From contig CAVXBV010000016.1 in NCBI GenBank assembly GCA_963760125.1, positions 1 to 64,000 on the forward strand: a DNA stretch of 64,000 nt, written 5' to 3'. This stretch comes from RYN-111 sp963760125 (GTDB taxonomy: Bacteria; Actinomycetota; Actinomycetes; Mycobacteriales; SCTD01). Position numbers and translations under genes: made by a program. Shown here piece by piece: positions 20,915 to 29,076 of this stretch (position 1 is its first letter; every line of letters starts with the position of its first letter). The notes beneath the pieces were generated by a model, which worked only from the letters and a program-made list of their open reading frames with translations, had not been told where the DNA came from and did not search any database.

Positions 20915-23449
20915 TTGGACGCTGAACGCCTGACCACCAAGGCCCAGGAGGCCTTCTCCACCGCTGTCCGCCGTGCAGCCGCCGGCGGGCACCCGGAGGT
21001 CACCCCGGCCCACCTGCTGCTCGCCCTGCTCGACCAGGACGGCGGCGTCGCGCGGCCGCTACTCGCCGCTGCCGGAGCCGACCCGGATGCCGTACGCACC
21101 CGGACCGACCAGGCCGTCCAGGCGCTCCCGTCAGCGACCGGCGGCAGCGCCCCAGGGCTGTCCCGCCCCGCCCTGCTGGCGTTCGAGGCGGCGCAGAAGG
21201 CCGCCGCCGACGTCGGTGACGAGTACGTCAGCACCGAGCACCTCGTCGTCGGCCTCGCCGACCAGCTGCCGGGTCTGCCGTCGGGCCAGGCGCTCAAGGA
21301 CGCGTTCGCCACGGTCCGCGGCGGCAACCGGCGCGTCACCACCCAGGACCCGGAGACGACCTACCAGGCGCTGGAGAAGTACGGCGTGGACCTGACCCAG
21401 GCCGCGCGCGACGGCAAGCTCGACCCGGTCATCGGCCGCGACACCGAGATCCGCCGCGTCGTGCAGGTGCTGTCGCGCCGGACCAAGAACAACCCGGTCC
21501 TCATCGGGGAGCCGGGCGTCGGGAAGACCGCCGTCGTCGAGGGACTCGCCCAGCGCATCGTCGCCGGTGACGTGCCGGAGTCCCTGCGCGACAAGCGGCT
21601 CATCAGCCTCGACCTGTCGGCGATGGTGGCCGGCGCGAAGTACCGCGGCGAGTTCGAGGAGCGGCTCAAGGCGGTGCTCGCCGAGATCAAGGAGTCCGAC
21701 GGGGAGATCATCACCTTCCTCGACGAGATGCACACCGTCGTCGGCGCGGGCAAGGGCGAGGGCAGCATGGACGCCGGCAACATGCTCAAGCCGATGCTCG
21801 CGCGCGGCGAGCTGCGGATGGTCGGCGCGACGACCCTGGACGAGTTCCGCGAGAACATCGAGAAGGACCCCGCGCTGGAGCGCCGGTTCCAGCAGGTGCT
21901 GGTCGGCGAGCCCTCCGTCGAGGACACCATCGCGATCCTGCGCGGGCTCAAGGGCCGCTACGAGGCGCACCACCGGGTGGAGATCACCGACTCGGCGCTC
22001 GTCGCGGCGGCCACCCTGTCGGACCGGTACATCACCGCGCGCTTCCTGCCCGACAAGGCGATCGACCTCGTCGACGAGGCCGGCTCGCGGCTGCGCATGG
22101 AGATCGACAGCCGGCCGGTCGAGATCGACGAGCTGCAGCGCAGCGTCGACCGGATGCGGATGGAGGAGCTCGCGCTCGAGCGCGAGACCGACGAGGGCTC
22201 CAAGGCGCGGCTCGAGGAGCTGCGTCGCGAGCTCGCCGACAGGACCGAGCAGCTGTCCTCGCTGACCTCCCGCTGGGAGACCGAGAAGACCGGCCTCAAC
22301 CGCGTCGGTGAGCTCAAGCAGCGCCTCGACGACCTCACCTCCCAGCTGGAGCGCGCCCAGCGAGAAGGCGACCTCGAGACGGCCTCCCGGTTGCAGTACG
22401 GCGAGATCCCTTCCGTGACAAGGGATCTCGAGCAGACCGCGCCGCCCGCCGACGACGCGATGGTGAAGGAGCAGGTCACCGCCGACGACATCGCCGAGGT
22501 CGTCGCCGCGTGGACCGGCATCCCCTCGGGGCGCCTGCTCGAGGGCGAGACCGCCAAGCTGCTGCGCATGGAGGAGGGGCTCGCCTCCCGGCTCGTGGGG
22601 CAGACCGCCGCGGTCGTGGCGGTCAGTGACGCCGTACGCCGCTCGCGGGCGGGCATCTCCGACCCCGACCGGCCGACCGGGTCGTTCCTGTTCCTCGGAC
22701 CCACCGGTGTCGGCAAGACCGAGCTCGCCAAGGCGCTCGCGGAGTTCCTGTTCGACGACGAGCGGGCGCTCACCCGCATCGACATGAGCGAGTACGGCGA
22801 GAAGCACGCCGTGGCGCGGCTCGTCGGTGCGCCGCCCGGCTACGTCGGCTACGACCAGGGCGGCCAGCTGACCGAGGCGGTGCGCCGTCGGCCGTACTCC
22901 GTCGTGCTGTTCGACGAGGTCGAGAAGGCCCACCCGGATGTCTTCGACGTGCTGCTGCAGGTGCTCGACGACGGCCGGCTCACCGACGGCCAGGGCCGCA
23001 CGGTCGACTTCCGCAACACCATCCTCATCCTCACGAGCAACCTCGGATCGGCGTACGCCGCGGACCCCGACTACGCCACGAAGGTGCTCGACGTGGTGCG
23101 GTCGGCGTTCAAGCCGGAGTTCGTCAACCGCCTCGACGACATCGTGGTCTTCGACGCCCTCGGGACCGCGGAGCTCAGCCGGATCGTCGACCTGCAGGTC
23201 GCCTCCCTCGCCCGGCGGCTCGCCGACCGGCGGCTGGTCCTCACCGTGACGGAGGGAGCGAAGGAGTGGCTGACGCTGACCGGCTTCGACCCGGTGTACG
23301 GCGCTCGACCGCTCCGGCGCCTGGTGCAGAAGGAGATCGGCGACCGGCTGGCCCGCGCCATCCTGTCCGGCGACGTCCGCGACGGCGAGGCCGTGACGGT
23401 CGACCGCGAGGGCGATGACCTGGTCCTGCGGACAAGGGTCGACGGGTAG
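20915..23449 (+). CDS. clpB: ATP-dependent disaggregase ClpB (Hsp100)
   Basis: ClpB hexamers thread aggregated proteins through a central pore, cooperating with DnaK. The 844-residue product has the Clp N-terminal repeat domain, a first AAA+ module with Walker A GEPGVGKT near residue 198, the coiled-coil middle domain around 400-530, and a second AAA+ module with GPTGVGKT near residue 593. No ClpP-binding tripeptide loop is evident. TTG 20915 is chosen because GAGGAG precedes it by six bases. The HAIR site upstream puts it in the HspR regulon. Confidence 0.97.
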   Translation: MDAERLTTKAQEAFSTAVRRAAAGGHPEVTPAHLLLALLDQDGGVARPLLAAAGADPDAVRTRTDQAVQALPSATGGSAPGLSRPALLAFEAAQKAAADVGDEYVSTEHLVVGLADQLPGLPSGQALKDAFATVRGGNRRVTTQDPETTYQALEKYGVDLTQAARDGKLDPVIGRDTEIRRVVQVLSRRTKNNPVLIGEPGVGKTAVVEGLAQRIVAGDVPESLRDKRLISLDLSAMVAGAKYRGEFEERLKAVLAEIKESDGEIITFLDEMHTVVGAGKGEGSMDAGNMLKPMLARGELRMVGATTLDEFRENIEKDPALERRFQQVLVGEPSVEDTIAILRGLKGRYEAHHRVEITDSALVAAATLSDRYITARFLPDKAIDLVDEAGSRLRMEIDSRPVEIDELQRSVDRMRMEELALERETDEGSKARLEELRRELADRTEQLSSLTSRWETEKTGLNRVGELKQRLDDLTSQLERAQREGDLETASRLQYGEIPSVTRDLEQTAPPADDAMVKEQVTADDIAEVVAAWTGIPSGRLLEGETAKLLRMEEGLASRLVGQTAAVVAVSDAVRRSRAGISDPDRPTGSFLFLGPTGVGKTELAKALAEFLFDDERALTRIDMSEYGEKHAVARLVGAPPGYVGYDQGGQLTEAVRRRPYSVVLFDEVEKAHPDVFDVLLQVLDDGRLTDGQGRTVDFRNTILILTSNLGSAYAADPDYATKVLDVVRSAFKPEFVNRLDDIVVFDALGTAELSRIVDLQVASLARRLADRRLVLTVTEGAKEWLTLTGFDPVYGARPLRRLVQKEIGDRLARAILSGDVRDGEAVTVDREGDDLVLRTRVDG

Positions 23450-23464
23450 GAGCAGACTGCCCTG

Positions 23465-24241
23465 ATGACCGAGGACGCGCTGCCCGACGCCGACCCCGCG
23501 CGGTTGGAGAAGGCTCGCTGGCTGCTCGACCACGCGCTGCGGACCTACCACCGCAACGAGACGACCGGGATCGAGCACCTGCCCGAGGGTGGCGCGCTCA
23601 TCGTCGGCAACCACTCCGGCGGCCTCATCGCCATGGACGTCCCGATCATCGCGGTGGCGTACTGGGAGCGATTCGGCGTCGAGCGCCCCTTCCACGTGCT
23701 TGCCCACCAGCTGCTGATGATGGGGCCGATCGGGGCGTTCCTTCAGTCGTTCGGGTTCGTGCTGGCGACGCGCGAGAACGCGCTCACGACCCTGCGCAGC
23801 GGGGGCGCGACCGTGGTCTTCCCGGGTGGTGACTACGAGGCCTACCGCCCGGTCGGCCAACGCAACACGATCGACTTCAAGGGCCGCACCGGCTATGTCC
23901 GGACGGCGATCGAGGCCGGTGTCCCGATCGTGCCGGTGGTGAGCATCGGTGGCCAGGAGACGCAGGTCGTCCTGTCGCGCGGGGAGCGCCTCGCGCGACT
24001 GATGCCGTGGACCAAGCGGTTCACCTCCTTCGTGCCGGTGACCTTCGGGTTCCCGTGGGGGCTCGCGGTCGGCTTCCCGTTCCAGCTGCCGCTGCCGTCG
24101 AAGATCGTCACCCGCTTCCTCCCGCCGATCGACCCCGCGACGTACGACTCCGTCGAGGCGGCCGACACCGAGGTGCGGGCGCGGATGCAGGACGCGCTCG
24201 ACGAGATGGCCGCGCAGCGTCGCTTCCCCGTGATCGGCTGA
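23465..24241 (+). CDS. Lysophospholipid acyltransferase family (DAGAT/MGAT-like) protein
   Basis: The 258-residue product carries acyltransferase block motifs: NHSGGLIAMD (the NHx4D catalytic block in variant form, residues 43-52), ATRENA, and FPGGDYEAYRP in place of FPEG. These are seen in the LPLAT clade that includes diacylglycerol-acyltransferase-like proteins. It probably transfers an acyl group from acyl-CoA to a glycerolipid at the membrane. Substrate cannot be read from sequence. CAGACT ends six bases before ATG, suggesting a leaderless transcript rather than read-through from clpB only. Confidence 0.8.
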   Translation: MTEDALPDADPARLEKARWLLDHALRTYHRNETTGIEHLPEGGALIVGNHSGGLIAMDVPIIAVAYWERFGVERPFHVLAHQLLMMGPIGAFLQSFGFVLATRENALTTLRSGGATVVFPGGDYEAYRPVGQRNTIDFKGRTGYVRTAIEAGVPIVPVVSIGGQETQVVLSRGERLARLMPWTKRFTSFVPVTFGFPWGLAVGFPFQLPLPSKIVTRFLPPIDPATYDSVEAADTEVRARMQDALDEMAAQRRFPVIG

Positions 24242-24249
24242 CCGCGCCG

Positions 24250-24255
24250 TAGGAT
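24250..24255 (+). promoter_or_regulatory. -10 box TAGGAT of leaderless pyrE
   Basis: TAGGAT is followed by eight bases and then GTG 24264, with no separate ribosome-binding site. This geometry places transcription start at or next to the start codon. Confidence 0.55.
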
Positions 24256-24263
24256 TGCCGCTC

Positions 24264-24806
24264 GTGACCGACCGCGACGCGCTGCTGACCCTCGTCCAGG
24301 CCCAGGCCATCGTCCACGGGAAGGTGACGCTGTCCTCCGGCCGCGAGGCGGACTACTACGTCGACCTGCGCCGTACGACGCTGTCCGCCGCCGCCGGACC
24401 GCTCGTCGGTCGGGTGATGCTCGAGCTCACGAAGGACTGGGAGTTCGACGCGGTCGGCGGGCTCACGATGGGCGCCGACCCGATCGCCGTCGCGATGCTG
24501 CACCAGGCCGCTGCTCAGGGCCGCGACCTCGACGCGTTCGTGGTCCGCAAGGCCGCCAAGGCCCACGGGCTGCAGAAGCAGATCGAGGGCCCGGACATCG
24601 CCGGCCGACGGGTGCTCGTGGTCGAGGACACCTCCACGACGGGCGGCTCCCCGCTGGAGGCGCTCGCCGCGGTCCGCGCCGCCGGCGCGACCTGCGTGGG
24701 CGTCGCGACGATCGCCGATCGCGACACCGGGGCGGGCGAGAAGATCGAGGCCGCGGGCGTGCCGTACCGCTACGTCTACTCCCTCGCCGACCTCGGCCTG
24801 AGCTGA
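24264..24806 (+). CDS. pyrE: Orotate phosphoribosyltransferase
   Basis: PyrE joins orotate to PRPP to make OMP in pyrimidine synthesis. The 180-residue product contains the family's SSGREADYYVDLR segment and the PRPP-binding motif VLVVEDTSTTGGS near residue 115. Start GTG 24264 is preferred over TTG 24255 because the extra residues are not conserved-looking and a -10 box overlaps the TTG. In mycobacteria pyrE is also close to clpB. Confidence 0.95.
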   Translation: MTDRDALLTLVQAQAIVHGKVTLSSGREADYYVDLRRTTLSAAAGPLVGRVMLELTKDWEFDAVGGLTMGADPIAVAMLHQAAAQGRDLDAFVVRKAAKAHGLQKQIEGPDIAGRRVLVVEDTSTTGGSPLEALAAVRAAGATCVGVATIADRDTGAGEKIEAAGVPYRYVYSLADLGLS

Positions 24807-24869
24807 CGGATCGCCTGACCTCAGGACACGCCACCCGCCCGGGTCTGTCCGCGCGGCACCTCCCCGCCG

Positions 24870-24875
24870 TACGTT
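24870..24875 (+). promoter_or_regulatory. -10 box TACGTT of a leaderless gene
   Basis: TACGTT ends six bases before GTG 24882, and there is no Shine-Dalgarno sequence. It probably drives the DUF3137-like/lemA pair. Confidence 0.5.
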
Positions 24876-24881
24876 CTCCGG

Positions 24882-25565
24882 GTGGGGTTCGCACTGATCA
24901 TCATCCTCGGCGTCGCCGTCGTCGGTGGGCTGGCCTACTGGAGCTGGCTGCGGGTCAAGCAACGGCGCGAGCTGCTGGCCGGCTTCGCCGCGAGCCACGG
25001 CTGGAGCTACGTCCAGCGCGACGACAGCTGGACCGAGCGCTTCACGGGCTCGCCGTTCGGTGACGGCGACCACCGCAAGGCGCAGAACGTCCTGCAGGGC
25101 ACCTACCGCGACCGGTCCGTGCTCGCCTTCGACTACTCCTACGAGACGCACAGCACCGACTCGGAGGGCCGGCGGTCGACCACGACCCACCGGTACGCCT
25201 TCTGCGCGCTCGGCCTGCCGGGGTGGCTGCCTCGCGTCGAGCTCGTCCCGGAGAGCGTGTTCGGCCGCGTCGGCACCGCCCTCGGCATGCAGGACATCGA
25301 GCTCGAGAGCGAGGACTTCAACCGGCGCTACCGGGTCCGCGCCGACAACCCGAAGATCGCCTACGACGTGCTGTCGCCCCGCACGATGGAGGCGCTCCTG
25401 CTCCGCCCGCCGCTCCACCTGAGGCTGCTCGGGGCCGATGCCCTGTGCTGGGAGAACGGCGCCCACAGCCCTTCCGAGCTCCTCCAACGCCTCGACACCC
25501 TGCACCTGCTGATCGAGGGCATCCCCGCGTTCGTCTGGTCCGACCTGAAGGGCACCTCCTCGTGA
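24882..25565 (+). CDS. DUF3137-like membrane protein, partner of LemA
   Basis: The 227-residue product has one N-terminal transmembrane helix (residues 2-22) and a cytoplasmic domain with conserved-looking segments AFDYSYETH and RYRVRADNPKIAYDVLSPRTMEALL. This layout matches DUF3137-type proteins commonly encoded next to lemA. The stop overlaps the lemA start as GTGA, so the pair is translationally coupled. Biochemical role unknown. Confidence 0.65.
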   Translation: MGFALIIILGVAVVGGLAYWSWLRVKQRRELLAGFAASHGWSYVQRDDSWTERFTGSPFGDGDHRKAQNVLQGTYRDRSVLAFDYSYETHSTDSEGRRSTTTHRYAFCALGLPGWLPRVELVPESVFGRVGTALGMQDIELESEDFNRRYRVRADNPKIAYDVLSPRTMEALLLRPPLHLRLLGADALCWENGAHSPSELLQRLDTLHLLIEGIPAFVWSDLKGTSS

Positions 25566-26122
25566 TCGCTGTCTACGTCCTGCTCGGCCTCGCCCTCCTC
25601 GTGGCGCTGGCTGTCGTCATCAGCTACAACCGGTTCGTCCGGCAGCGCAACCTGGTGGAGGAGTCCTGGCGCCAGATCGACGTCGAGCTGACCCGCCGGC
25701 ACGACCTCGTGCCCAACCTCGTCGAGACGGTGAAGGGGTACGCCGCGCACGAGCGCACGGTGCTGTCCAACGTCGTCGAGGCGCGCAACGCCGCGGTCGC
25801 GACGACGGGCGTGGCCGCGCAGGGGCAGGCAGAGACCGTCCTCGGTCAGGCAGTGCGCGGGTTGTTCGCGGTCGCCGAGGCCTACCCGGACCTCAAGGCT
25901 GCCGGCCCGTTCCAGCAGCTGCAGGCGCAGCTCGCCGAGACCGAGGACCGCATCGCGGCCGGCCGGCGCTTCTACAACGGCAACGTCCGGGCGCTGAACA
26001 CCCGCGTCGAGGCGTTCCCGTCGTCGATCGTGGCGTCGGCGTTCCACTTCGAGAAGGCGGAGTACTTCGAGACCCTCGACCCCGAGGTCCGCGCGCCGGT
26101 CCAGGTCGACTTCACCCCCTGA
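25562..26122 (+). CDS. lemA: LemA family protein
   Basis: The 186-residue product has an N-terminal transmembrane helix, then the LemA signature: NRFVRQRNLVEESWRQIDVE, RRHDLVPNLVETVKGYAAHE and, near the end, RRFYNGNVRALNTRVEAFPS. LemA proteins are helical membrane proteins of unclear function, often paired with DUF3137 or TPM-domain proteins. GTG 25562 overlaps the previous stop. A CCCC/GGGG hairpin surrounds the stop codon. Confidence 0.92.
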   Translation: MIAVYVLLGLALLVALAVVISYNRFVRQRNLVEESWRQIDVELTRRHDLVPNLVETVKGYAAHERTVLSNVVEARNAAVATTGVAAQGQAETVLGQAVRGLFAVAEAYPDLKAAGPFQQLQAQLAETEDRIAAGRRFYNGNVRALNTRVEAFPSSIVASAFHFEKAEYFETLDPEVRAPVQVDFTP

Positions 26123-26151
26123 CGGGGGCACCCGGCCCCCGCCCCCCTCCA

Positions 26152-26215
26152 TGATCAACGGAACCGGCGTACACGCTTTCGCGCCAGATTCTGTGTACGC
26201 CGACTCCGATGATCA
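26152..26215. repeat. Imperfect 23-bp inverted repeat between lemA and dedA
   Basis: Arms at 26152-26174 and 26193-26215 match at 20 of 23 positions. The outer ends are TGATCA and the inner ends are GTACAC/GTGTAC, with an 18-nt centre. C-rich and G-rich flanks could extend the stem. There is no T-run after it. It could be an REP-like mobile hairpin or a regulatory structure. Confidence 0.75.
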
Positions 26216-26247
26216 CCGGGGGTCGGGGGGTGCTCAGCAGGCGTCGG

Positions 26248-26253
26248 TAGCGT
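26248..26253 (+). promoter_or_regulatory. -10 box TAGCGT of leaderless dedA
   Basis: TAGCGT ends six bases before ATG 26260. No ribosome-binding site is present. Confidence 0.5.
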
Positions 26254-26259
26254 GAGGCC

Positions 26260-26910
26260 ATGGCCTCCGCGGACACCGTCACCACTGCCCTGCCCGCCTT
26301 CCTGGACGGGCAGCACCTGATCGAGACCTTCGGGCTCACCGGGATGCTGCTCATCATCTTCGCCGAGACCGGCCTGCTGCTCGGCTTCTTCCTGCCCGGC
26401 GACTCGCTGCTGTTCGCCGCAGGGTTCGCGGCGACGGGCGAGCTCAGCACGACGCTGCACCCGAACATCGCCGTCGTCTGCGTCCTCGCCACGGTGATGG
26501 CGATCCTGGGCGCGCAGTGCGGCTACCTCATCGGCCGCAAGGCCGGCCCGGCGCTGTTCGCCCGCCCGGACTCGCGGTTCTTCAAGCAGTCCTACGTCAC
26601 CAAGGCCGAGGAGACCATCGAGAGGTACGGCGCCGGCAAGGCCATCGTGCTCGCGCGGTTCGTGCCGATCGTGCGCACCTTCCTCAACCCGCTCGTCGGC
26701 GCGGGGCAACTGCCGGCCGCGACGTTCCTGAAGTGGAACGTCGTGGGCGGTGTCCTGTGGGGCACCGGCGTGACGCTGCTGGGCTACTTCCTCGGTCAGG
26801 TCGAGGTCATCGGCAAGAACCTCGAGGTCTTCGCGCTGCTCGTCATCGCGATCTCGGTGACGCCCATCGCCCTGGAGATCCTCAAGAGCCGCCGGGCCAA
26901 GAAGGCCTGA
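26260..26910 (+). CDS. DedA family (VTT-domain) membrane protein
   Basis: DedA proteins are polytopic membrane proteins implicated in flipping lipid carriers such as undecaprenyl phosphate and in proton-dependent envelope homeostasis. The 216-residue product has the family motifs: ETGLLLGFFLPGDSLLFAAG in the first re-entrant region, and RFVPIVRTFLNPLVGAG followed by WNVVGGVLWG. The C-terminus is basic (KSRRAKKA). It precedes fba, as in Mycobacterium (Rv0364c-Rv0363c). Confidence 0.93.
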   Translation: MASADTVTTALPAFLDGQHLIETFGLTGMLLIIFAETGLLLGFFLPGDSLLFAAGFAATGELSTTLHPNIAVVCVLATVMAILGAQCGYLIGRKAGPALFARPDSRFFKQSYVTKAEETIERYGAGKAIVLARFVPIVRTFLNPLVGAGQLPAATFLKWNVVGGVLWGTGVTLLGYFLGQVEVIGKNLEVFALLVIAISVTPIALEILKSRRAKKA

Positions 26911-26964
26911 GGCGGCTCTGGCAGACTCGGGTTCACGCCGTCCCGAGCACCCCAGGAGCACCTG

Positions 26965-27981
26965 ATGCCGATCGCCACCCCCGAGTCGTACGCCGACATG
27001 CTCGACCGGGCCAAGGCCGGCCAGTTCGCCTACCCGGCGATCAACGTCACGAGCAGCCAGACGCTGAACGCCGCGATCCGCGGGTTCGCGGACGCGGGCA
27101 GTGACGGCATCGTGCAGGTCAGCACCGGGGGCGCGGAGTACCTCTCCGGTCCGACGGTCAAGAACATGGTGGCCGGCGCGGTGGCGCTCGCGGAGTACGC
27201 CCACGTCGTCGCCAAGCAGTACGACGTCCAGATCGCGCTGCACACCGACCACTGCCCGAAGGACAAGCTCGACGGCCTCATGCGCCCGCTCATCGCGCTG
27301 AGCCAGGAGCGCGTCGACCGCGGTGAGCTGCCGCTGTTCCAGAGCCACATGTGGGACGGCAGCGCGGTGGAGCTCAAGGAGAACCTGACCATCGCGCAGG
27401 AGCTGCTGGAGAAGTGCGCCAAGGCGCGCATCGTCATGGAGCTCGAGATCGGCGTGGTCGGTGGCGAGGAGGACGGCGTCGAGAACGCCATCAACGAGAA
27501 GCTGTACACGACCGCGGAGGACGCGCTGCTGACCGCCGAGGCCATCGGCATGGGCGACCAGGGGCGCTACCTGCTGGCCGCGACGTTCGGCAACGTGCAC
27601 GGCGTCTACAAGCCGGGCAACGTCAAGCTCAAGCCGACGATCCTCAAGGAGATCCAGGACGCCGTGCACGGCAAGACCGGCAAGACGTTCGACCTGGTCT
27701 TCCACGGTGGTTCGGGCAGCCTGCTCGAGGAGATCCGCGAGTCCCTCGACTACGGCGTGGTGAAGATGAACGTCGACACCGACACGCAGTACGCCTTCAC
27801 CCGGCCGGTCGTGGACCACATGCTGACGAACTACGAGGGCGTGCTGAAGGTCGACGGCGAGGTGGGCAGCAAGAAGCTCTACGACCCGCGGGCGTGGGGC
27901 AAGAGCGCCGAGGCCGGCATGGCGGCGCGGGTCGTCCGCGCCTGCGAGGACCTCCGGAGCGCCGGGACGCACGCCGCCTGA
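26965..27981 (+). CDS. fbaA: Class II fructose-bisphosphate aldolase
   Basis: This zinc enzyme cleaves fructose-1,6-bisphosphate to DHAP and glyceraldehyde-3-phosphate in glycolysis and makes it in gluconeogenesis. The 338-residue product has the class II motifs, including zinc-ligand segments HTDHCPKD near residue 93, MELEIGVVGGEEDGV, the glycine-rich FHGGSGS and KMNVDTDTQ. Length and order match class IIa enzymes. AGGAG-like sequence precedes ATG 26965. A strong promoter for the next gene begins six bases after its stop. Confidence 0.96.
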   Translation: MPIATPESYADMLDRAKAGQFAYPAINVTSSQTLNAAIRGFADAGSDGIVQVSTGGAEYLSGPTVKNMVAGAVALAEYAHVVAKQYDVQIALHTDHCPKDKLDGLMRPLIALSQERVDRGELPLFQSHMWDGSAVELKENLTIAQELLEKCAKARIVMELEIGVVGGEEDGVENAINEKLYTTAEDALLTAEAIGMGDQGRYLLAATFGNVHGVYKPGNVKLKPTILKEIQDAVHGKTGKTFDLVFHGGSGSLLEEIRESLDYGVVKMNVDTDTQYAFTRPVVDHMLTNYEGVLKVDGEVGSKKLYDPRAWGKSAEAGMAARVVRACEDLRSAGTHAA

Positions 27982-27986
27982 CGGGG

Positions 27987-28015
27987 TTGAGCGACCGTGA
28001 CCGATGCGTTACCGT
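27987..28015 (+). promoter_or_regulatory. Promoter of the riboswitch-controlled rpf-like gene
   Basis: TTGAGC (27987-27992), a 17-bp spacer and TACCGT (28010-28015) form a good housekeeping-type promoter. Transcription would start near 28022, upstream of the riboswitch aptamer. Confidence 0.65.
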
Positions 28016-28051
28016 GTCAAGTCGCCACGCCGTGAGGGGTGGCACGACCAC

Positions 28052-28212
28052 CTGACGCCGAGTCCCGCCCCGGGTGGTCGTTCTCTTGCCGGACCCCAGG
28101 GCGGGGACGGGGGAACCAACTCCGGACGCCGCAAGCGTCCTCGGGGTGAAGCGCAGCACCACCGCGCCGGGCAGCCCAGCCCGAACCCGACAGCTCACCT
28201 CGCAGGCGTCAG
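28052..28212 (+). ncRNA. c-di-AMP (ydaO-yuaA) riboswitch
   Basis: The leader has the conserved ydaO features in order: P1 strand CTGACGCC (28052-28059), GGGGGAACCAAC (to 28120), GGGGTGAAGCG (about 28143-28153), CCCGAACCCGACAGCTCACC (28180-28199) and closing P1 strand GGCGTCAG (28205-28212). In actinobacteria this class turns off cell-wall hydrolase genes when c-di-AMP is high. The next gene, 15 bases later, is exactly such a gene. Confidence 0.9.
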
Positions 28213-28227
28213 GGAGAAGGACCCACC

Positions 28228-28953
28228 TTGCCGTTCCTGCGCGCTCACAAGCCCCGTCACGCCAAACCCAGCAAGGCGGCGCCCGTTCTTGCCGTCGGTG
28301 GCCTGACCGCCACGCTCGGCACGCTGAGCGCCGGTACGGCCGAGGCAGCCAGCGGGAACGACTTCGCCCGCCTGCGCGCCTGCGAGAGCGGCGGCAACTA
28401 CGCCATCAACACGGGCAACGGCTTCTACGGCGCCTACCAGTTCGACCGGCGCACCTGGCAGGGCCTGGGCTACCCGGGGACCGCGAACCAGGCCTCCCCG
28501 GCGACGCAGGACGAGGCCGCTGCCCGCCTGCAGGCTGCCCGCGGCTGGCAGCCGTGGCCCGCGTGCTCGCGCAAGCTCGGCCTGGGCCGCAGCGTCGTCA
28601 GCGGCAGCGTCGACGGCGAGCGCAGCCAGGTCCGCGCCTCGCGCACCACGACCCGCAGCAAGGCTCGCTCGGTGGTCGTCGCGAAGGCGGCGCTGCCGGC
28701 CCTGCGCCCCACGACGCCCAAGGCGTTCGTCCAGCCCCTCAGCACCGAGCTGCTCGGCGACAACGTGCACGAGGTCCGGCTGTGGCAGCACCGGATGCGG
28801 GCCCGCGGCTGGGACCTGCAGGTGGACGGCCAGTTCGGCAAGGAGACCGCGCGCGTCGCTGCCCGGTTCGCCGCCGAGAAGCAGATCAAGGTCACCCCCG
28901 GCACCGTCAACCAGGAGCTCTGGGACGCCGCGTGGGCGGCCCCCGTCGCCTGA
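28228..28953 (+). CDS. Resuscitation-promoting-factor-like transglycosylase with peptidoglycan-binding domain
   Basis: Rpf-like enzymes cleave peptidoglycan outside the cell and stimulate growth. The 241-residue product has a signal peptide (cleavage near AEA, residue 40), then a transglycosylase-like domain: LRACESGGNYAINTGNGFYGAYQFD with the catalytic Glu in ACESGGNY, and TWQGLGYPGTANQASPATQDEAAARL. A basic Ser/Thr/Arg linker follows, then a C-terminal putative peptidoglycan-binding domain (WQHRMRARGWDLQVDGQFG). TTG 28228 is the start; AGGGAGAAGGA lies just upstream. Expression should be under c-di-AMP control through the riboswitch. Confidence 0.9.
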   Translation: MPFLRAHKPRHAKPSKAAPVLAVGGLTATLGTLSAGTAEAASGNDFARLRACESGGNYAINTGNGFYGAYQFDRRTWQGLGYPGTANQASPATQDEAAARLQAARGWQPWPACSRKLGLGRSVVSGSVDGERSQVRASRTTTRSKARSVVVAKAALPALRPTTPKAFVQPLSTELLGDNVHEVRLWQHRMRARGWDLQVDGQFGKETARVAARFAAEKQIKVTPGTVNQELWDAAWAAPVA

Positions 28954-29076
28954 CCGGTGCAGGTCGCACGGCTCCCCGTGCAGGAAGTCCCCGAGGCGCG
29001 GCGAAGGTGAACCGGTACCCACCGCTGTGCTGCGCCCTGCTCACCCCCGCAGGCGATCCGATTCCGGAGTGATGCT

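Noticed and set aside
21131..24310. Minus-strand open frame of over 1,000 codons opposite clpB
   Set aside because: Antisense shadow of clpB and the acyltransferase gene with no recognisable domain.
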